Made by a program: the position numbers and the translations under genes
Source: Candidatus Doudnabacteria bacterium
GTDB lineage: Bacteria; Patescibacteriota; Doudnabacteria; UBA920
Direction of reading: 5' to 3'
Assembly (NCBI GenBank): GCA_903913365.1
Contig: CAIWKW010000200.1
Coordinates: 1 to 6,726, forward strand
Length of the DNA stretch: 6,726 nucleotides
The notes under the pieces: generated by a model
Databases searched by the model: none
What the model saw: the letters and a program-made list of their open reading frames with translations, nothing else
What the model was told of the DNA's origin: nothing
Shown: piece by piece, positions 5,021 through 6,726 of the stretch
Numbering within the stretch: position 1 is the stretch's first letter
Layout: the number at the start of each line of letters is the position of its first letter

Positions 5021-5497
5021 ATGATATTAACAATTGGGCAACCTGCCCCAAATTTTACACTTCAGAATCAGGACGGTAAAAGCATTAGCCTGGCCGACTT
5101 TTTGGGTCAGTGGGTTTTGCTGTATTTTTATCCCAAAGACGACACGCCCGGTTGTACGACCGAGGCCTGCAGCCTGAGGGATAATTTGCCGGGGTTTAAT
5201 AATACCGGCGCCGTAGTTTTGGGGTTAAGCGTGGATAGCGTAAAAAGCCATAAAAAGTTTGCGGAAAAATATAAATTGCCCTTTACCCTGCTTGCGGACG
5301 AAAACAAAGAAGTGGTAAACAAATACGGTGTGTGGGCAAAGAAAAGTTTTTTGGGCAAAAAGTACGAAGGGATAAATCGCACATCTTTTTTAATTGACCC
5401 AAAAGGTAAAATTGCAAAAATTTACGAAAATGTTAAGCCGCAAAAGCACGCGGCAGAAGTTCTGGAAGATTTAAAAGCTTTAAGCATGCATAACTAA
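5021..5497 (+). CDS. bcp: Peroxiredoxin, BCP/PrxQ type
   Basis: This 158-aa cytosolic thiol peroxidase reduces hydrogen peroxide and organic peroxides, normally with thioredoxin as the electron donor. The catalytic motif YPKDDTPGC (37-45) holds P38, T42 and the peroxidatic C45. C50 lies five residues later and matches the resolving Cys of atypical 2-Cys BCP enzymes such as E. coli Bcp. R120 (NRTSFLID) is the conserved Arg of the active site. The N-terminal GQPAPNFTLQNQDG and the C-terminal LIDPKGKI are typical of the family, and the length is normal. The start at 5021 gives the standard N-terminus; GGGA (5010-5013) is a weak SD seven bases upstream. No clear promoter is seen between the paired palindromes and the start. 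No thioredoxin gene is in view. The next gene, an MTH1-like Nudix enzyme, also suits oxidative-damage control. Confidence 0.95.
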   Translation: MILTIGQPAPNFTLQNQDGKSISLADFLGQWVLLYFYPKDDTPGCTTEACSLRDNLPGFNNTGAVVLGLSVDSVKSHKKFAEKYKLPFTLLADENKEVVNKYGVWAKKSFLGKKYEGINRTSFLIDPKGKIAKIYENVKPQKHAAEVLEDLKALSMHN

Positions 5498-5512
5498 AGA
5501 CCTGTCTAAAAT

Positions 5513-5540
5513 TGTCATTGCGAGCGTAGCGAAGCAATCT
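5513..5540. repeat. Short dispersed-type palindrome (ATTGC ... GCAAT)
   Basis: ATTGC (5517-5521) and GCAAT (5534-5538) bracket the core GAGCGTAGCGAA, in which GC-GTA-GC can form an inner pair. I recognise this phrase, preceded by TGTC and followed by CT, as one that recurs as an intergenic palindrome in many unrelated bacterial genomes. That is recollection and was not searched. It lies between the peroxiredoxin and Nudix genes and has no T-run, so it is not a standard terminator. Confidence 0.65.
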
Positions 5541-5584
5541 TACCAAAGGGAAAATATTTAAGATTTGTTCGTTTTTAAAATTCA

Positions 5585-6055
5585 ATGAACAAGATTATCT
5601 GCACCCAAATTTATTTGATAAATGGCGGGAAAATTTGTCTGCCTTTAAAAAAAAGGGGATTTGGCGCACTTTGGCATAACGGCTACGGCGGAAAAGTGGA
5701 AAAGGGCGAAACTGTTTTGGAGTCGGCAAAAAGAGAGCTAAAAGAAGAATCTTTGGTTGAATCTTTGAGCCTGGAAAAAAGAGCTGTACTTACTTTTAAA
5801 TTTATCAAGACGGGGGAGATTGTTGTTTCCCACGTTTTTTTGTGCAAAAAATTTAATGGTATGCCAAAAGAAACTGAAGAAATGAAGCCCTATTGGTTTG
5901 GTTTTGACAAAATCCCTTACCATAAAATGTGGCCGGATGACAAATTTTGGATGCAGGTATTTTTGTCCGGAAAAAAATTTAAGGCTGAGTTTGAATTTTT
6001 GGACAAAAACCCGACAATAGGCAGTTTTTTTATAAAAATCCTGGACAAAATATAA
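5585..6055 (+). CDS. Nudix hydrolase, MTH1-like (oxidised purine nucleotide sanitiser)
   Basis: This 156-aa enzyme should hydrolyse oxidised purine dNTPs (8-oxo-dGTP, 2-OH-dATP) to monophosphates and so keep damaged bases out of DNA. The Nudix box spans 36-58: G36, E42, R50-E51-L52, E54-E55. The box Gly before the last hydrophobic residue is replaced by Leu (EESLV). Beyond the box it follows human MTH1 (also 156 aa) closely: KKRGFGA (22-28), NGYGGKV (32-38), EEMKPYWF (98-105) and MWPDD (115-119), the last giving the Trp and two Asp that recognise the damaged base in MTH1. N32 matches the MTH1 active-site Asn. The MTH1 Trp next to that Asn is His here, with a Trp one place earlier. The start has no SD, and no clear promoter was found. 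It follows a peroxiredoxin, consistent with a shared oxidative-stress role. Confidence 0.93.
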   Translation: MNKIICTQIYLINGGKICLPLKKRGFGALWHNGYGGKVEKGETVLESAKRELKEESLVESLSLEKRAVLTFKFIKTGEIVVSHVFLCKKFNGMPKETEEMKPYWFGFDKIPYHKMWPDDKFWMQVFLSGKKFKAEFEFLDKNPTIGSFFIKILDKI

Positions 6056-6070
6056 AAAATAGTGTATGAT
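6042..6070 (+). promoter_or_regulatory. Promoter for the carbonic-anhydrase-like gene
   Basis: TGGACA (6042-6047, inside the end of the Nudix gene) and TATGAT (6065-6070) are separated by exactly 17 bases. Transcription should begin near 6077, giving a leader of about 46 nt with a hairpin at its 5' end and a strong SD. Confidence 0.65.
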
Positions 6071-6075
6071 TTTTT

Positions 6076-6099
6076 ACGTGCCATAAGGGCGCGTTTTTT
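6076..6099 (+). terminator. Hairpin with T-run: Nudix terminator or 5' leader attenuator
   Basis: ACGTGCC (6076-6082) pairs with GGCGCGT (6088-6094), including one T-G wobble, around ATAAG, and T6 (6094-6099) follows. By form it is an intrinsic terminator for the Nudix gene. However, the predicted start of the next transcript (about 6077) falls at the foot of the stem, so the same hairpin would cap that mRNA and could protect or attenuate it. Confidence 0.7.
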
Positions 6100-6104
6100 A
6101 ATAA

Positions 6105-6113
6105 GAAGAGGAG
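6105..6113 (+). promoter_or_regulatory. Strong ribosome binding site deciding the start at 6123
   Basis: GAAGAGGAG is the best SD in the window. It lies nine bases before the ATG at 6123 but only two before another ATG at 6116, which opens a 5-codon frame ending at TGA (6131-6133). The spacing favours 6123. Confidence 0.75.
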
Positions 6114-6122
6114 AAATGAAAT

Positions 6123-6608
6123 ATGGACAATGAGTGCATCGCGCAGATGCTAGCAGAGCCTTTCGTCAGCAGTCCGGGTTCGTTTAGGTGCCACCCGATT
6201 ACGGCAATTATATCCTTTACCTGCTCAGACCGGGATTTTCGCGAACCGGTTGCGGAATTCCATGCGCGGTTCGAAGAAGCCGGAGTAGACCGGATAATAG
6301 AACCGGGCGGACCCCTGGTCCTGCATTTGGAATTGACTGAAGGCATCGGCCATGCAGTTGAACGTGCGGAATTTTTGATTAAACATCACGGCATTACTTT
6401 TGCGGTGTTATTTGGTCACCACAAATGCGGAGCTTATGCCGATAAATACAAAAATTCCGGCTGGAGCCAGGAACGGATAGATCAGCAAGTCAAAGATGAC
6501 CTGCTGAGTATTAAAGAAGCCCTTGAGAAATTGTTTGGCGACAAGCTTAAGGTGTATCTGTTTTTCGCCAAGCCTGAAGGCTCTCGCGTGAGATTTGAAC
6601 CGCTATAA
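6123..6608 (+). CDS. Beta-carbonic-anhydrase-like protein, 161 aa
   Basis: The protein has the zinc-site pattern of beta-carbonic anhydrases, which interconvert CO2 and bicarbonate. FTCSDRD (32-38) provides C34 and D36. PGGP (61-64) sits where the family has its Asn-Ala-Gly-Gly loop. FGHHKCG (97-103) provides H99 and C102. Cys, His and Cys would bind zinc. The usual Asp-x-Arg dyad is altered: the Arg follows the Asp directly (D36-R37) and position 38 is Asp, so activity cannot be assumed. At 161 aa it is shorter than typical enzymes (about 200) and ends soon after a helix and one strand. The gene has its own promoter, strong SD and terminator. By hand count its GC is about 48% (6241-6600), against about 39% in the Nudix gene (5641-5880). 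It may be a divergent enzyme or a zinc protein that has changed function. Confidence 0.75.
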   Translation: MDNECIAQMLAEPFVSSPGSFRCHPITAIISFTCSDRDFREPVAEFHARFEEAGVDRIIEPGGPLVLHLELTEGIGHAVERAEFLIKHHGITFAVLFGHHKCGAYADKYKNSGWSQERIDQQVKDDLLSIKEALEKLFGDKLKVYLFFAKPEGSRVRFEPL

Positions 6609-6636
6609 TTCGTTTGTTTGTCCATTTTGTGTTGCC

Positions 6637-6672
6637 AGCCCCGGGGAATTGGTCCCGGGGCTTTTGTTTTTT
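6637..6672 (+). terminator. Strong Rho-independent terminator
   Basis: AGCCCCGGG (6637-6645) pairs perfectly with CCCGGGGCT (6654-6662) around an 8-nt loop, followed by TTTT-G-TTTTTT. It lies 28 bases after the stop of the carbonic-anhydrase-like gene and is the strongest terminator in the window. Confidence 0.93.
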
Positions 6673-6692
6673 CAAGAAATATTAAACTCCCC

Positions 6693-6722
6693 CTAGCCCC
6701 CTCTTTAGGAAAGAGGGGGTAG
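6693..6722. repeat. Dispersed-type palindrome at the window edge
   Basis: CCCCCTCTTT (6697-6706) and AAAGAGGGGG (6710-6719) form a perfect 10-bp stem around AGG. CTA (6693-6695) and TAG (6720-6722) extend it past one bulged G. CTCC flanks it on the left (6688-6691) and right (6723-6726). No T-run follows. C-rich/G-rich palindromes of this wording recur between genes in several bacterial groups, as I recall; the element may continue past the window. Confidence 0.65.
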
Positions 6723-6726
6723 CTCC

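Noticed and set aside
4683..5497. Toxin-antitoxin pair built on the MazE-like gene
   Set aside because: The next gene is a peroxiredoxin with full catalytic residues, and there is no small toxin-like ORF on either side.
6116..6133. Five-codon ORF (ATG 6116) upstream of the carbonic-anhydrase-like start
   Set aside because: The SD is only two bases from this ATG, and the ORF overlaps the true start. It is probably chance in an A-rich spacer.
1..6726. CRISPR array, tRNA or rRNA gene, or transposase gene
   Set aside because: No regularly spaced repeats, no cloverleaf-like segment and no transposase motif were seen by eye on either strand.

Overview
This 6.7 kb window looks like ordinary chromosome from a small-genome, AT-rich bacterium, most likely a Candidate Phyla Radiation (Patescibacteria) lineage such as Parcubacteria. 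That placement is inference. It rests on low GC, short proteins, many Lys codons written AAA, mostly TAA stops, several genes with no Shine-Dalgarno (SD) sequence directly behind a promoter, and gaps filled with small palindromes. All recognisable genes lie on the + strand and read through with the standard code; TGA is not recoded.

Layout. Positions 1-101 hold the 3' end of a gene, closed by a strong hairpin. Positions 188-2248 look like one operon: an unrecognised 169-residue protein overlaps a HAD-family phosphatase by 14 nt, and a family 2 glycosyltransferase follows. A 13-codon mini-ORF with its own SD ends in a TAATG overlap with the glycosyltransferase start. A 144-bp gap with an imperfect inverted repeat leads to a large FAD-linked oxidase of the GlcD/D-lactate dehydrogenase type (2393-4069). 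Next come a gamma-glutamylcyclotransferase-like protein (4161-4592) and a 68-residue AbrB/MazE-type regulator (4683-4889), each with its own promoter signals and palindromes. A 105-bp paired-palindrome element (4894-4998) separates the regulator from a PrxQ/BCP peroxiredoxin (5021-5497). A short dispersed-type palindrome then precedes a Nudix hydrolase that closely resembles MTH1 (5585-6055). Last is a beta-carbonic-anhydrase-like protein (6123-6608). It has its own promoter, a 5' leader hairpin, a strong SD, a strong terminator and a clearly higher GC content than its neighbour. The window ends in another dispersed-type palindrome.

How the genes may fit together. The peroxiredoxin (peroxide removal) and the MTH1-like Nudix enzyme (removal of oxidised nucleotides) form a plausible oxidative-damage pair. 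The HAD phosphatase and glycosyltransferase could act on sugar or envelope intermediates, but nothing in the sequence fixes a substrate. I do not see a clear new multi-gene defence or mobile system. The most unusual material is in the gaps: the REPIN-like pair at 4894-4998, the mini-ORF coupled to the glycosyltransferase, the palindromes at the regulator promoter, and the hairpin directly against the start codon at 4161.
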